A stretch of DNA of 64,000 bases from Macquaria australasica (GCA_005408345.1 SEMN01000062.1:744001-808000), one strand, 5' to 3'. Positions 1-10,347 are shown, counted from the stretch's first letter. Notes: generated from the sequence alone by a model not told the origin. A program made the numbers and translations.

Positions 1-444
1 AATTTAACATTTCCCTTTTTTATTTTAATTTCAGTATGATAACTTTAGTAGGATTAATTGTATGCTCATTCCTAGTGCTGCTGTGGGGATTAAAGCATGT
101 ATTATTTAATGAATGAAAAATGTGTTGTGTAGATGGATGTTTCAGCAAGCTAAATCCAAATTAATACAACCGATTTTTAATCATGATAATGACATTTGAA
201 ATTATAGTTACAATTTAAATTGAATAATAGTCACATTCAGTTTGAGGTCATTGCATTAAATTTCAGTCTGTGCCCTACAATGTAAACAGCAAATCCATTT
301 CTTAACCTTAAGGGTCAGTATGGACATGAAAACGTGAAAATGTATGCATTGCATATTCTATTCAAAGCTTTTTCTATATCTCTGTGATTCTTCGTATTTT
401 CCTGAAATCCTTTGACGCTGGGCTTTCTTATTTTCTCCTCCAAG
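1..444. other. csmd3: intron upstream of exon w1 (partial)
   Basis: AT-rich non-coding sequence ending in a pyrimidine-rich acceptor (TTTTCTCCTCCAAG). The exon carrying the first half of this CUB domain must lie before the window. No repeat was recognised. Confidence 0.7.
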
Positions 445-660
445 GTGTCCAATTCACTTTTCACTCCTTCCACCTGGAGGACCACCATGACTACCTTCTG
501 ATAACAGAAAACGGCAGCTTTGCCCAGCCACTAGCTCGACTCACTGGCTCAGAGAGGCCTGCGCCAGTTAATGCCGGCCTGTATGGAAACTTCAAGGCCC
601 AGCTACGCTTCATTTCTGACTTTTCCATATCGCTGCAGGGATTCAACATCTCCTTCTCAG
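445..660 (+). CDS. csmd3: csmd3 exon w1: second half of a CUB domain (about CUB6)
   Basis: This exon encodes about 72 residues and enters and leaves in phase 1. It begins in the beta-strand motif VQFTFHSFHLEDHHDYLLI, which corresponds to the F.xFxxE.xxDxLxI core of CUB domains, and ends at GFNISFS, the last strand. No cysteine is present, as in the second halves of all CUB domains here. The acceptor is CTCCAAG at 438-444 and the donor is CAG|GTATGA. The first half of the domain is upstream of the window. The CUB number is inferred by counting back from the last exon and is tentative. Confidence 0.92.
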
Positions 661-1077
661 GTATGAAGGCATATGAGGGTTCTGTCTGTAGGAGGCAGGG
701 AGGGAAGGTTTTTATAGAGGAAGGGGGATAAATTGTGTGGAGGAGGCAGAAGGAGTGAGGATCCTGAAAATGTGGTGGGTGGAGTTAAGTAGGAGGGTTA
801 GAATGCAAAAGACACCATGACAGACAGAAAGAGAAAGACAGCCCGTTCAATGATGAGATCAAAAGTGCTAAGCCTCTCTAAAGTGTGCATAAAGTAACAT
901 ATGAGGAGAGATTTGTCGGTCAGAATGGGAGCAGGCTTAAGGTAGACCATGCCTCAGGCTGTGCTGATCAGAGGAAGATAATTAAGAGACAACGAGGTCA
1001 CACAGGTAGAGGGTGTCTGACCGTGATGGGAATGATCATCAAAGCATGCCATGTGGGTCAGTATACTCAGGACTGAG

Positions 1078-1309
1078 GAGACGGAGAGGAAAGGGGGGGT
1101 GTACAGAAATAATGGGCCCCCCACGCAGAGACCACGGAATGGGGAAATAGAGAGAGCGGTGGAGATGGGAGGCTTAGGGAGGGAGACGGAGAAAGAATGG
1201 AGATGAGACAGATGGTGATGCTGAGTGAGCAGAGTTGAAGGGGAGGGCGGAGAGAGAAAGAGAGCAAGAGAGAGATATAGTAGAGTAGAAAAAGGGAGAG
1301 AGAGAGGGT
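1078..1309 (+). repeat. polypurine (GA-rich) tract
   Basis: Almost 230 bases are dominated by G and A on the plus strand (GAGAGAG and GGGAGGGAGA runs with few pyrimidine interruptions). The apparent minus-strand ORFs here are Ser/Leu-rich translations of the complementary pyrimidine tract and are not genes. Confidence 0.7.
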
Positions 1310-1721
1310 CTGCTTCATGAGGATTCTGGCTAAATGTTTGCCTGCTGTTCGCTGAAGTGAAGCATAACTTATGCATCCATGAATATTCATGAAATTTACT
1401 TTGTCAGTGTGTGTGCATATGTCATTGCATGCTCTGTAATTAGCATCTATAGATTTCCTGATTAGAATTCATTTTTTAACCTTTTATGACCTTTTGATGA
1501 CAATTTTACCAATGCTGTCAGGCCACATCCTACAGTAGGGTGCTGCTGTAACGTTTTGTTGTGTTGAAATCAATAGGCCTACGTAGTTCTGCATTAAAAA
1601 TACGGGCCGTGAGAAGAATGCTGCCCCGGAGTAAGACCTTATTCTTCTTATACAGCCTGAGTTGCATCTACATCTCAAATGATAAAGCCACCAACAGCCC
1701 ATGTATAATAATATTACATGC

Positions 1722-1845
1722 AGGGTGACCTCGTTTTTAGAGAGCTCATCTGTCTTCCAGACATCCAGGGTTCAAGTGTTTGGCATGTATCCTAACCTGA
1801 TGAAGTGTCCTTGAGCAAAACACTCGCTCCCTTCAAAGAAACTAT
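1722..1845 (+). repeat. possible decayed tRNA-derived SINE fragment
   Basis: The stretch contains a B-box-like GGGTTCAAGT at about 1769-1778, followed by TGTCCTTGAGCAAAACACT. That second phrase is common in fish dispersed repeats. No target-site duplication or tail was found, so this is only a resemblance. Confidence 0.3.
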
Positions 1846-2027
1846 AATATTGTAGCTTGTAGGGATTAAGAGAACAGACTGATTTTCCCATGGGGATTAT
1901 TATCAATATCAGGTAATAAATCATTATAATCGTATTAGTAGTAGTAGAGTATTGGTAATATATTTTTGTGGGTAAGACAGTGTTTTTGTTTGTTGCAATT
2001 GATTTTTTTTGGCTATCTTGTTTCTAG

Positions 2028-2216
2028 AGTACGATCTCGAACCCTGTCAGGACCCTGGAACGCCTCGGTTCGGCTGGCACACGGGCTCCAGGTTTGGCAT
2101 TGGGGACTCACTGGCGTTCTCCTGCAACACGGGCTATCGTCTGCAGGGGGCGAGGGAGATTGTGTGCTTGGGAGGTGGCCGCCGTATGTGGAGTGCCCCT
2201 CTGCCAAGGTGTGTGG
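2028..2216 (+). CDS. csmd3: csmd3 exon w2: sushi (CCP) domain (about sushi6)
   Basis: A complete sushi domain lies in one phase-1/phase-1 exon of 189 nt. It shows the four expected cysteines (EPCQDPGTP, FSCNTGYRLQG, IVCLGG, LPRC) and the conserved Trp before the last cysteine (MWSAPLP). Sushi modules form a small beta-fold with C1-C3 and C2-C4 disulfides and act as spacers and ligand-binding units. The acceptor reads TCTAG|AG|TACG. The first AG (2026-2027) is chosen because it keeps frame with exon w1; the next AG, 2 nt later, would shift the frame. Confidence 0.93.
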
Positions 2217-3430
2217 GTACGTGGTCAGCAGCTTTTATTCCGTTTTCTTTCCTGTTTGTGTATGTGTATTGCTGAATTTACGCTGCTAGTCAGGTTTTAA
2301 ATGTATTTGGCAGAGATATAAACTTTTTATTAGACATTCAAGAACTCAGTGGAATTGGATTTGCTTAAGTAGACTACAGTTTAAAGCTCAGACCTGTGAT
2401 TAATACTGATGTGAGCTGCTAGATTAAAACTATCCTGGGAGATCTCTTTTCCACTGAAGGGTGCTTCCAGGGCAGGTCAAGGGAGAGGAGTTCTGGGACA
2501 ATACCATTACTAAGATTTTATAGTGCTTGGAAACAAATAGCAAAAATATTTATGTAGGGCTTTTAGTGACTTATTTTAATGGTAATGACTTTTAAAGTAG
2601 ACATTAAAACATTAAAAGTTGTGTCATGTGTTGCTTGGTATCCATAAACCATGCAGAGAAATGCATATTAATGTCCCTCCCATTCAAAGTCCATTATTGG
2701 CTCTTTACTTGTTGATTCAGAACAGTTCATTTTGGAAAGTAATCCTCTACTCTTTTGTTGGCATGGTGCAAGAAAGCCAGTGGGGTAAATCTTGGAAATG
2801 AAGCCTGTAATGTTTTTTACACTGAGTGTTTAATAGTCTAGTCAACGTTTCACAGTGTTTCAGTGCCAGTTGGTAATGATTATTATGAAGTAATAAATGG
2901 GATGGACAATTAGATTAATCAGTAATCACAATCATCCAAATAAGACATTTGAGTTATACCTTTATCTCTTTGGTAGCATTCTAATGAACCCGCTATATAA
3001 TGTCTATCAATTTTAGTGTCCATCCATCCATCCATTTTCTATACCGCTTATCCTCTTAGAGGGTCGCGGGGGGCTGGAGCCAATCCCAGCTGACATTGGG
3101 GCGAGAGGCGGGGTACACCCAGGACTGGTCGCCAGTCAATCACAGGGCTGACACATAGAGACAGACAAACATTCACACTCACAGTCACGCCTACGGACAA
3201 TTTAGAATCACCAATTAACCTAACTTGCATGTCTTTGGATGGTGGGAGGAAGCCGGAGTGCCCGGAGAGAACCCACGCGGACACGGGGAGAACATGCAAA
3301 CTCCACACAGAAGGGCCCCAGCCAGAAGTCAATTTTAGTGTATTTATTCCAAATCTAGTAGAGTCTGTTTTTGCAGTGCCTGTTGTTGTGTAACTGATTA
3401 TATCTATTGTCTGTGTTTGTTTTCTTGTAG
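2217..3430. other. csmd3: intron w2-w3
   Basis: This 1.21-kb intron includes the 309-bp retroelement insertion at 3020-3328. The rest is unremarkable AT-rich sequence. Confidence 0.8.
3020..3328 (-). mobile_element. 309-bp non-LTR retroelement insertion with 13-bp target duplication
   Basis: The insertion starts with a CCATCCATCCATCC run, which on the minus strand is a 3' (GATG)n tail. It continues through TTTTCTATACCGCTTATCC and GGGTCGCGGGGG to AACATGCAAACTCCACACAGAAGG, all typical of a dispersed teleost repeat. It is flanked by a perfect 13-bp direct repeat, TCAATTTTAGTGT, at 3007-3019 and 3329-3341, so insertion by target-primed reverse transcription is clear. It has no ORF of its own (the minus-strand reading is not a gene). 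It is either a 5'-truncated LINE or a SINE sharing its 3' end; its first 45 bases resemble the 3' end of the LINE at 21.9-23.7 kb. Confidence 0.85.
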
Positions 3431-3600
3431 CGGAGTGTGGATCAACAGTCTCCAACAATGAGGGAGTTCTTTTGTCACCAAACTATCCAATGAACTATGA
3501 CAACAGCCACGAATGTGTGTACAGCATTCAGGTCCAAACAGGCAAAGGCATCAACATCACTGCCAGCACATTTCAACTTGGACAAGGTGACATCCTCAAG
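3431..3600 (+). CDS. csmd3: csmd3 exon w3: first half of a CUB domain (about CUB7)
   Basis: The 170-nt exon enters in phase 1 and leaves in phase 0. It encodes AECGSTVSNNEGVLLSPNYP, the standard CUB opening (first cysteine, then LSPNYP), a second cysteine in NSHECVYSI, and the strand GINITASTFQLGQGDILK. Two Asn-X-Ser/Thr-type sites are possible (N in INIT). The acceptor TTTCTTGTAG and donor AAG|GTAAAG are both good. The reading continues directly into VYDGKDG of exon w4. Confidence 0.92.
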
Positions 3601-3998
3601 GTAAAGACACAATGCTGCCGCTCTTCTTTGTTGACAGAAAATGGATAACCAACAAATAAACACAGGGCTTTGGTTAAGAACTACAGTGGGGCAAAAAAGT
3701 ATTTAGTCAGCCACCAATTGTGCAAGTTCTCCCACTTAAAAAGATGAGAGAGGCCTGTAATTTTCATCATAGGTACACTTCAACTATGAGAGACAGAATG
3801 GGGGGAAAGAATCCAGGAAATCACATTGTAGGATTTTTAATGAATTAATTGGTAAATTCCTCGGTAAAATAAGTATTTGGTCACCTACAAACAAGCAAGA
3901 TTTCTGGCTCTCACAGACCTGTAACTTCTTCTTTAAGAGGCTCCTCTGTCCTCCACTCGTTACCTGTATTAATGGCACCTGTTTGAACTCGTTATAAG

Positions 3999-4006
3999 TA
4001 TAAAAG
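3999..4006 (+). promoter_or_regulatory. TATA-like box of the Tc1 transposase gene
   Basis: TATAAAAG lies 43 bp before the transposase ATG at 4050 and inside the left untranslated part of the transposon. It is a plausible core promoter; no transcription evidence is available. Confidence 0.45.
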
Positions 4007-4049
4007 ACACCTGTCCACAACCTCAAACAGTCAGATTCTAAACTCCACT

Positions 4050-5072
4050 ATGGCCAAGACCAAAGAGCTGTCAAAGGACACCAGAAACAAAATTGTAGAC
4101 CTGCACCAGGCTGGGAAGAATGAATCTGCAATAGGTAAGCAGCTTGGTGTGAAGAAATCAACTGTGGGAGCAATTATTAGAAAATGGAAGACATACAAGA
4201 CCACTGATAATCTCCCTCGATCTGGGGCTCCACGCAAGATCTCACCCCGTGGGGTCAAAATGATCACGAGAACGGTGAGCAAAAATCCCAGAACCACACG
4301 GGGGGACCTAGTGAATGACCTGCAGAGAGCTGGGACCAAAGTAACAAAGGCTACCATCAGTAACACACTACGCCGCCAGGGACTCAAATCCTGCAGTGCC
4401 AGACGTGTCCCCCTGCTTAAGCCAGTACATGTCCAGGCCCGTCTGAAGTTTGCTAGAGAGCATTTGGATGATCCAGAAGAGGATTGGGAGAATGTCATAT
4501 GGTCAGATGAAACCAAAATAGAACTTTTTGGTAAAAACTCAACTTGTCGTGTTTGGAGGAGAAAGAATGCTGAGTTGCATCCAAAGAACACCATACCTAC
4601 TGTGAAGCATGGGGGTGGAAACATCATGCTTTGGGGCTGTTTTTCTGCAAAGGGACCAGGACGACTGATCCGTGTAAAGGAAAGAATGAATGGGGCCATG
4701 TATCGTGAGATTTTGAGTGAAAACCTCCTTCCATCAGCAAGGGCATTGAAGATGAAACGTGGCTGGGTCTTTCAGCATGACAATGATCCCAAACACACCG
4801 CCCGGGCAACGAAGGAGTGGCTTCGTAAGAAGCATTTCAAGGTCCTGGAGTGGCCTAGCCAGTCTCCAGATCTCAACCCCATAGAAAATCTTTGGAGGGA
4901 GTTGAAAGTCCGTGTTGCCCAGCGACAGCCCCAAAACATCACTGCTCTAGAGGAGATCTGCATGGAGGAATGGGCCAAAATACCAGCAACAGTGTGTGAA
5001 AACCTTGTGCAGACTTACAGAAAACGTTTGACCTCTGTCATTGCCAACAAAGGGTATATAACAAAGTATTGA
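4050..5072 (+). CDS. Tc1-family transposase (DD34E), 340 aa, uninterrupted
   Basis: The protein would cut and paste the surrounding element through its terminal inverted repeats. Residues 1-110 form the paired-like DNA-binding region, with two helix-turn-helix segments (about 12-47, with NESAIGKQLGVKKSTVGAI, and about 68-110) around a basic linker (LPRSGAPRKI, AT-hook-like). The catalytic domain has WSDETK (D153), FQHDNDPKHT (D244) and SPDLNPIENLW (E279). The 34-residue spacing between the last two and the 340-aa length match active fish Tc1 enzymes such as Sleeping Beauty. A glycine-rich loop (KHGGGNIMLWG, about 187-196) is present. There is no stop or frameshift, and the start ATG is preceded by a TATA-like box. 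Whether the protein is active cannot be told from sequence alone. Confidence 0.95.
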   Translation: MAKTKELSKDTRNKIVDLHQAGKNESAIGKQLGVKKSTVGAIIRKWKTYKTTDNLPRSGAPRKISPRGVKMITRTVSKNPRTTRGDLVNDLQRAGTKVTKATISNTLRRQGLKSCSARRVPLLKPVHVQARLKFAREHLDDPEEDWENVIWSDETKIELFGKNSTCRVWRRKNAELHPKNTIPTVKHGGGNIMLWGCFSAKGPGRLIRVKERMNGAMYREILSENLLPSARALKMKRGWVFQHDNDPKHTARATKEWLRKKHFKVLEWPSQSPDLNPIENLWRELKVRVAQRQPQNITALEEICMEEWAKIPATVCENLVQTYRKRLTSVIANKGYITKY

Positions 5073-5392
5073 GATGAAGTTTTGTTATTGACCAAATACT
5101 TATGTTCCACCATAATTTGCAAATAAATTCTTTAAAAATCAGACAATGTGATTTTCTGGATTTTTTTTTCTCATTTTGTCTCTCATAGTTGAAGTGTACC
5201 TATAATGAAAAATGGAGACCTCATCTTTTAAGTGGGAGAACCTGCACAATTGGTGGCTGACTAAATACCTTTTTGCCCCACTGTAAGTCAAATCAATTAT
5301 GTACAACATGGGAACCTAGAAAAGGGACTTAATGGAAAGCACCAGGCAGAATGCAGAATTGTTTTGCCTTGGAAGTCAGAGCAAAGGTTAAA

Positions 5393-5410
5393 CAGCAGCA
5401 GCAGCAGCAG
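5393..5410 (+). repeat. (CAG)6 microsatellite
   Basis: Six perfect CAG units in intronic sequence just after the Tc1 element. Confidence 0.8.
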
Positions 5411-6405
5411 CATCCCTTTGGAAAGGAAGGGATTCATTTCTTTGCTCAAGGGCATATTAACAGTTTTGCTAAGCACCACAGATGTGATGCAAATGACTAT
5501 GTAGTCCCTACTTCACAGCTGGAATGCACTCTTTTTGGGATGCAGATGTCTTGTCTAATGCTCCAATTAACAGAGCATTGTAGCCTACTATCTGTGTTTC
5601 TAGTAATGGGGTTGTGTAGACCGTAATCTCTTGTACTTAGTCATTTTGTGAACATCTGAAATGTGGAAAGGCATGCTTTGAGAGCTAAATTGACTTGAAG
5701 AAAGGGGAAAAACAAAACAAAACAGAGAGGGCCCCAGTAGTATTTCAAAGGAAGAGCCTGGAGCCTTGCTTTTCATTTCTTGTTATTTCACAGATGTCAA
5801 TCAGGAATGATTAGGTATACTGCTGGAGGTTGGTACTTGCGAATTGAAAAGAGTGCTTTTTCAACATGTAATGATTTCCATTTGGTGCGTGAATCAAAAA
5901 ATATCTGTGAAAAAGAATAACAAATAAAGATTAAAAACGCAATTATGTTTTGCAAAAATCCACAAAACATAAAAAAACAATGTACCTCACTCTTTGCTTG
6001 GGGAATGCACTGCTTATAAACTCTCATTGGATTTTAGTACTTCAGTATTGAAGACCATTTAATATTTGGTTGATAATTGCTGTTAAACTCTTTTTGTAGT
6101 TTGACATCATGAATCCCACCAACTGCCTTGTTAATTCAGCTCTACAGATGAACAGTAGCAAATCAATGGGAAGAATTATGGTCACTCCAATGTCATTTTC
6201 ACATCCTATTTAGGACATTGGTTTTGCAATAGAGGTGCCATATAAAACAAAGGATATACAGTACTAATAGCTTCTTTTTAATTGTGGCTCTCTTTCTTCA
6301 GCATTAATATTTAATTCTTAATATTATCTTTCTACTTTATTGTGGGTATTTAATCCTCCATAAGCAGCAAGACTCCCCATCATGTTCTTCTCTGTCTCTG
6401 ATCAG

Positions 6406-6562
6406 GTGTATGATGGTAAAGATGGTGCAGCTCCACTCCTTGGCACGTACACAGGCACGACGATGCAAGGTCTGTCCCTTACCAGCACCTCCAACTATAT
6501 GTGGCTTGAATTTTACTCTGACCAGGAGGCGACGGCAGCAGGGTTTCGGCTCATATACCACA
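6406..6562 (+). CDS. csmd3: csmd3 exon w4: second half of a CUB domain (about CUB7)
   Basis: The 157-nt exon enters in phase 0 and leaves in phase 1. It encodes VYDGKDGAAPLLGTYTG, the acidic YDG loop of CUB domains. It then reads SNYMWLEFYSDQEATAAGF and closes with FRLIYH. The donor is ACA|GTAGGT, chosen because it restores the phase-1 domain border shared by all other CUB-sushi joints. No cysteines are present. Confidence 0.92.
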
Positions 6563-8528
6563 GTAGGTCACACTTCATTTCCCTGGGGGAGGAGAACCCT
6601 AAAGCTTTTCCAAATGAGTGAATTTAGCTTCACTTCAGGAGCCAGGCATTTCAAGTAGCAGAATTTAAAAGAAAATTTTAATTGACCCTCACCCTGCTTC
6701 ACTGTGTCTTTCACTGTCAGGGTATCCATTAAACACAGCATGGTGTTTCTGCGCCATTCCTGCAGGAAAATTAGCTTTTTTTCTTTCCTCCCTTACTGTC
6801 CCTCTGTCTCTCTCTGTGTGAATCCCTTTTCCCTCGTTTCCTTTGCTCTCCACTCCTGCAATTAGCGTCCATGCCTGCCTAACTGTACCTTGTTAAAACA
6901 GCTGAATTATTGTTGGGATTGTTTGTAATCAGTGTGTTTGTATGTGCACTGTATATTGTGTGTGTGCCTCTACATACAGTATGCATGAGTGCGTGTGTGT
7001 GTGGATTGAAAGTTTGGGTCATTGCTGTAAGTGGGCCAGTAATAGATGGGTTTTGTTTCTCCCCCTAATTGGCTTGCTGACTGTGTGTTGTTGCTAACCG
7101 TTTCTAATTTATTACTGTGACGCGAGAATGTTTTGGTGACACTGCATTTTGCAGTCCAATTTAAAGTGTTTTTGTGTTTCACCTGCAATTGAGCTCTCTG
7201 AATTCTTTTTGTCTACCAGTGGGTTTTCTAAGGTAGAATTAAACATAGTTCGTCAGAATGGCAATAGGCCAAGTACTGCTTTGACTTGAATAGTATGAAA
7301 GCAAAAAAGTTTTTAGCTAACTTGCAGTTACTAGGCCCACACTGTAAGTTTTCAGTCTGTGATAATTACACCAAATGTCCCTGGTACAAACAGTTATACT
7401 AGTTCAAATAAAATAGTTTTACAGTAGGGGTTACTCATGGTTTTGGTTTTGCATTCTGACAGACCTACAAAAATAATAATATGTACACTAATCAGGAATG
7501 TGTACTCATTTACAACAACTAAATAAATTTCCATCAGCATCTAAATGCAACTACAATTAGTTCAGAAGAAATTATGGTTTAATTACAAGCTGCCTTTTGA
7601 GTTACAGAATTACCCATAATTAAGTATCACATAATTAGATTTCATTTCTGAATTTTCCAGGGATGTGCACAAGGTAAACGGCAGAATGTAAGCTAGCACC
7701 CTTTATCCATCTCAAAGTGCAGCCTTTAGTTGGTCTTTTCAACCAGAATGAATAGCCCTTTTCAAATTGGAGAGGATTGACTGATGCACGAGGGCAGGAG
7801 AAGGTGGGATATGGACAGGTTAAATCTTGTCTGAACATGAAATCTGATCATGTTTTCATGACTCTTCTACCAAAAGTGCTGAGGTAATTTTCTAAATGTG
7901 AGCAGTAACTGCTGGAGATTTATACTGGGCATGGCACTTGTAATGCTACCATAACATCTGGCATGGACATGGACCTCGCTGTGAGAAGAGACCATAAATC
8001 AGCACTGCTGGGTTTATGTACGGCCACTGTTGCTGCATAGCAGAACACTTACATTTAGTACCTGGAAGAGAGGAACACATATAACGGCCATGGTCAAGTT
8101 CAACCATGGTAAGCTAAGCTTGTTCATTTAAATTCTTTTGTATTGCCCCAAAGTGTTACGAGTGGATGGGCTGTTTCTCAATCGTGGTAAATGTCCACAC
8201 TCAATTGAAGATTTAATTGTGAACATCTAATTGTACTCTGTCCAAAAGGAATCTTTTACTGCCAAGTCATATAATGGGACTGTAAGCCCAGCCCTCATCT
8301 GTGCTCAACTGGAAATTAATTCTCAAAGCTTAATCAATACCTCTTTACAATACAGATAAATGGCCCTTGTTTACAGAATGGCTGCTCTCCAGTGGACTTG
8401 GTTTTAAATGCTGACAAGCAGTTGTGTGTTTGAATGTGTTCATGGTCTTCATGTCATGTCACTCTTCAACTCATATTCTTCTCCATCCTCCTCTCCTTCT
8501 CCCGTGCCTCTCAATCTTACTCGTCCAG
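6563..8528. other. csmd3: intron w4-w5
   Basis: 1.97 kb of AT-rich and TG-rich intron. I see no mobile element or gene in it. Confidence 0.7.
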
Positions 8529-8720
8529 GCTTTGAGCTTTCCCACTGTGAGGATCCAGGTGTGCCGCAGTTCGGCTTTAAAGTCAGTGACCAGGGTCACT
8601 TTGCTGGAAGTGCCATCACGTTCGGCTGTGACCAAGGTTACACTCTGCACGGCAGTGGCATACTGAAGTGCATGACAGGGGAGAGAAGGGCATGGGACAA
8701 CCACCTGCCGTCATGTATAG
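8529..8720 (+). CDS. csmd3: csmd3 exon w5: sushi (CCP) domain (about sushi7)
   Basis: The 192-nt phase-1/phase-1 exon holds one complete sushi domain. Its cysteines lie in SHCEDPGVPQFG, FGCDQGYTLHG, LKCMTG and PSCI, with the Trp in RAWDNHLP. The acceptor is CTCGTCCAG after a pyrimidine-rich run and the donor is TAG|GTAATC. Confidence 0.93.
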
Positions 8721-10220
8721 GTAATCCTTTCTGCCTACGTCTGTATGCTGTCTTTGTCTCTGTCACTTGGTCCTAGACATTCTGTCTCCCGGTCTTTGTC
8801 CATCTCTCTCTTTCTCTCTCCTTTTGTAGTAGCTTATATTATTATTCAGGCCAGGCACACTGTCAACATTGCTCAGCTAGGTGTTAATCCTAAGGATTTA
8901 TCCCGAGATGATTTCTACTTAATTGAACTGTGCTAAAAGAAAATAGTTGCTTGTCATTTTGTAAGAGAATATAAACAGCTCTGATGTTTCATTGTGAATC
9001 ATTGATCTCTCTCTATGTTCTCGATGCAGAACTGGTTGTATAGAATCATTAAAAACACTATAGTGAAGCAATCTTAATTGATATTGAGCTTTCACTGTGT
9101 TGCTCTGACTCTGTTTCATTCATAGGCTGTGTTACTTAGATGTTTTAATTCACAAGCAATTGATCAGCATTTATCTAGAATTAAAGGGATAATTATCAGA
9201 GTATTCATATCACATTGAGTCATGGACATGATGTACAGTCTTGGCTGTACTTTCATATTCAGAGCATGCTGAGACAGAGGCATAGAAATGATAAAGCTAT
9301 TACCTGCACTCTGCTAGAGTCTGGAAGGTGTTGTGAGGCTGTGTCTGGATTAGGGTAAAAAATGATTTACAAATTCCGGACATGTGCAGAATTGCACTTT
9401 AAATGCCACTGTGTCCTACTGCCTTTTTCAATGAAACGGGCATTTGCTCCTTTTTCGGTAAAAGGACTTTAGTCTGGCATTGTGTGTGGCATGTTCAATA
9501 CAATCACACAAAAAAAGCTAAATCAGTCTATTGATTAACTGTTTAACAGTGCTGGATCACTGAATGGTCAATATTAATAGTGAGCTTTGTATTTGTGAAC
9601 TGCATGTGAAATGGGATTTCCAGCCATTTCTCCAGGGCCACATCCTGCCTCCTGTCAAGGACTTTTACATTTGCCCGGTGTTATGATACTGATTATAGCC
9701 TACCACTCTGGCAATCTAATGCGATTTTCCTATTAATTAAGTGCCGTTTGTTCTATAATATAGATAGCAAGACGATAACCAGGGGAGAGACAACATAGAT
9801 TGGATGATAAGATATTTCTTCAGTCATTAACATTAGTAGCAGTGTCCTCCCTGTAGTGCAAGGCCCAGCCTATATATTCTCTGGACACAGTCTTTTTAAA
9901 GTTAATTAATGACATCATTAGGAGGCATACTTAGAGACAAAACAAGTTTTGCATTTGTGAGTATGTCTGCCCAGGCAGGAAGTCCTTGTTGAAGTCCCAT
10001 TACCTGTTAGAAAAAGAAAATGGTATTTTCAGCAGAGCTAAAACTGCTCATTAGTCCTCATTGTAGACTCTGAGCTTCAGTGAGCTTGGACAGCATTTCT
10101 TCTGTATTTGGTTACAACATACTGTATATGTTTGCTTGTGTGTCTCCATTTCCTCTTGTGTGAGTTTGCATTTTTGAAGGTTTTCATGTATTTTGTATTC
10201 ATTTGTATGTGTGCATGCAG
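8721..10220. other. csmd3: intron w5-w6
   Basis: 1.5 kb of intron, starting with a pyrimidine-rich stretch (TCTCTC around 8802-8822). Nothing else was recognised. Confidence 0.7.
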
Positions 10221-10347
10221 CGGAGTGTGGTGGCAGTTTCAAGGGTGAGTCTACAGGGCGTATCCTCTCTCCTGGGTATCCCTTTCCCTACGACAACAAC
10301 CTGAGATGCAGCTGGACAATTGAGGTCAGCTCTGGCAACATTGTCAG
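10221..10347 (+). CDS. csmd3: csmd3 exon w6: first half of a CUB domain (about CUB8)
   Basis: The 127-nt exon enters in phase 1 and leaves in phase 2. It encodes AECGGSFKGESTGRILSPGY with the first CUB cysteine, then DNNLRCSWTIEVSSGNIV with the second. The last two bases (AG) complete a serine codon with the first base of exon w7, giving NIVSLQFLAF. The acceptor is GCATGCAG and the donor is CAG|GTAACT. Confidence 0.92.

Larger units (their letters stand above)
661..2027. other. csmd3: intron w1-w2
   Basis: This 1.37-kb intron carries a long purine-rich tract (1078-1309) and a faint tRNA-SINE-like stretch (about 1722-1845), each listed separately. Nothing else was recognised. Confidence 0.8.
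3684..5283 (+). mobile_element. Tc1-like DNA transposon, full length and apparently intact
   Basis: The 1,600-bp element begins CAGTGGGGCAAAAAAGTATT and ends with the inverted complement AATACCTTTTTGCCCCACTG. It is flanked by TA on both sides (3682-3683 and 5284-5285), the Tc1/mariner target-site duplication. The terminal inverted repeats extend for about 150 bp each (about 3684-3833 and 5136-5283) with scattered mismatches. Both contain the internal CTTCAACTATGAGAGACA motif, which may be a transposase-binding direct repeat. One uninterrupted transposase gene lies inside. The ends resemble the Passport/PPTN type of fish Tc1 elements as I recall them, which needs a library search. It sits in the sense orientation relative to the host gene. 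Confidence 0.95.
3601..6405. other. csmd3: intron w3-w4
   Basis: This 2.8-kb intron is dominated by the 1.6-kb Tc1 transposon at 3684-5283. A short (CAG)6 microsatellite lies at 5393-5410. The remaining 1.1 kb before exon w4 shows nothing recognisable. Confidence 0.8.

Noticed and set aside
954..1390. Minus-strand ORFs of 140 and 107 aa
   Set aside because: They are translations of a GA-rich simple tract (Ser/Leu/Pro-rich), overlap each other in different frames and show no domain.
3048..3458. Minus-strand ORF of 136 aa
   Set aside because: It spans the 309-bp retroelement and runs across a csmd3 splice acceptor and exon. It is a chance frame.
4031..4699. Minus-strand ORF of 222 aa opposite the transposase
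   Set aside because: It is the antisense shadow of the Tc1 transposase and has no independent support.
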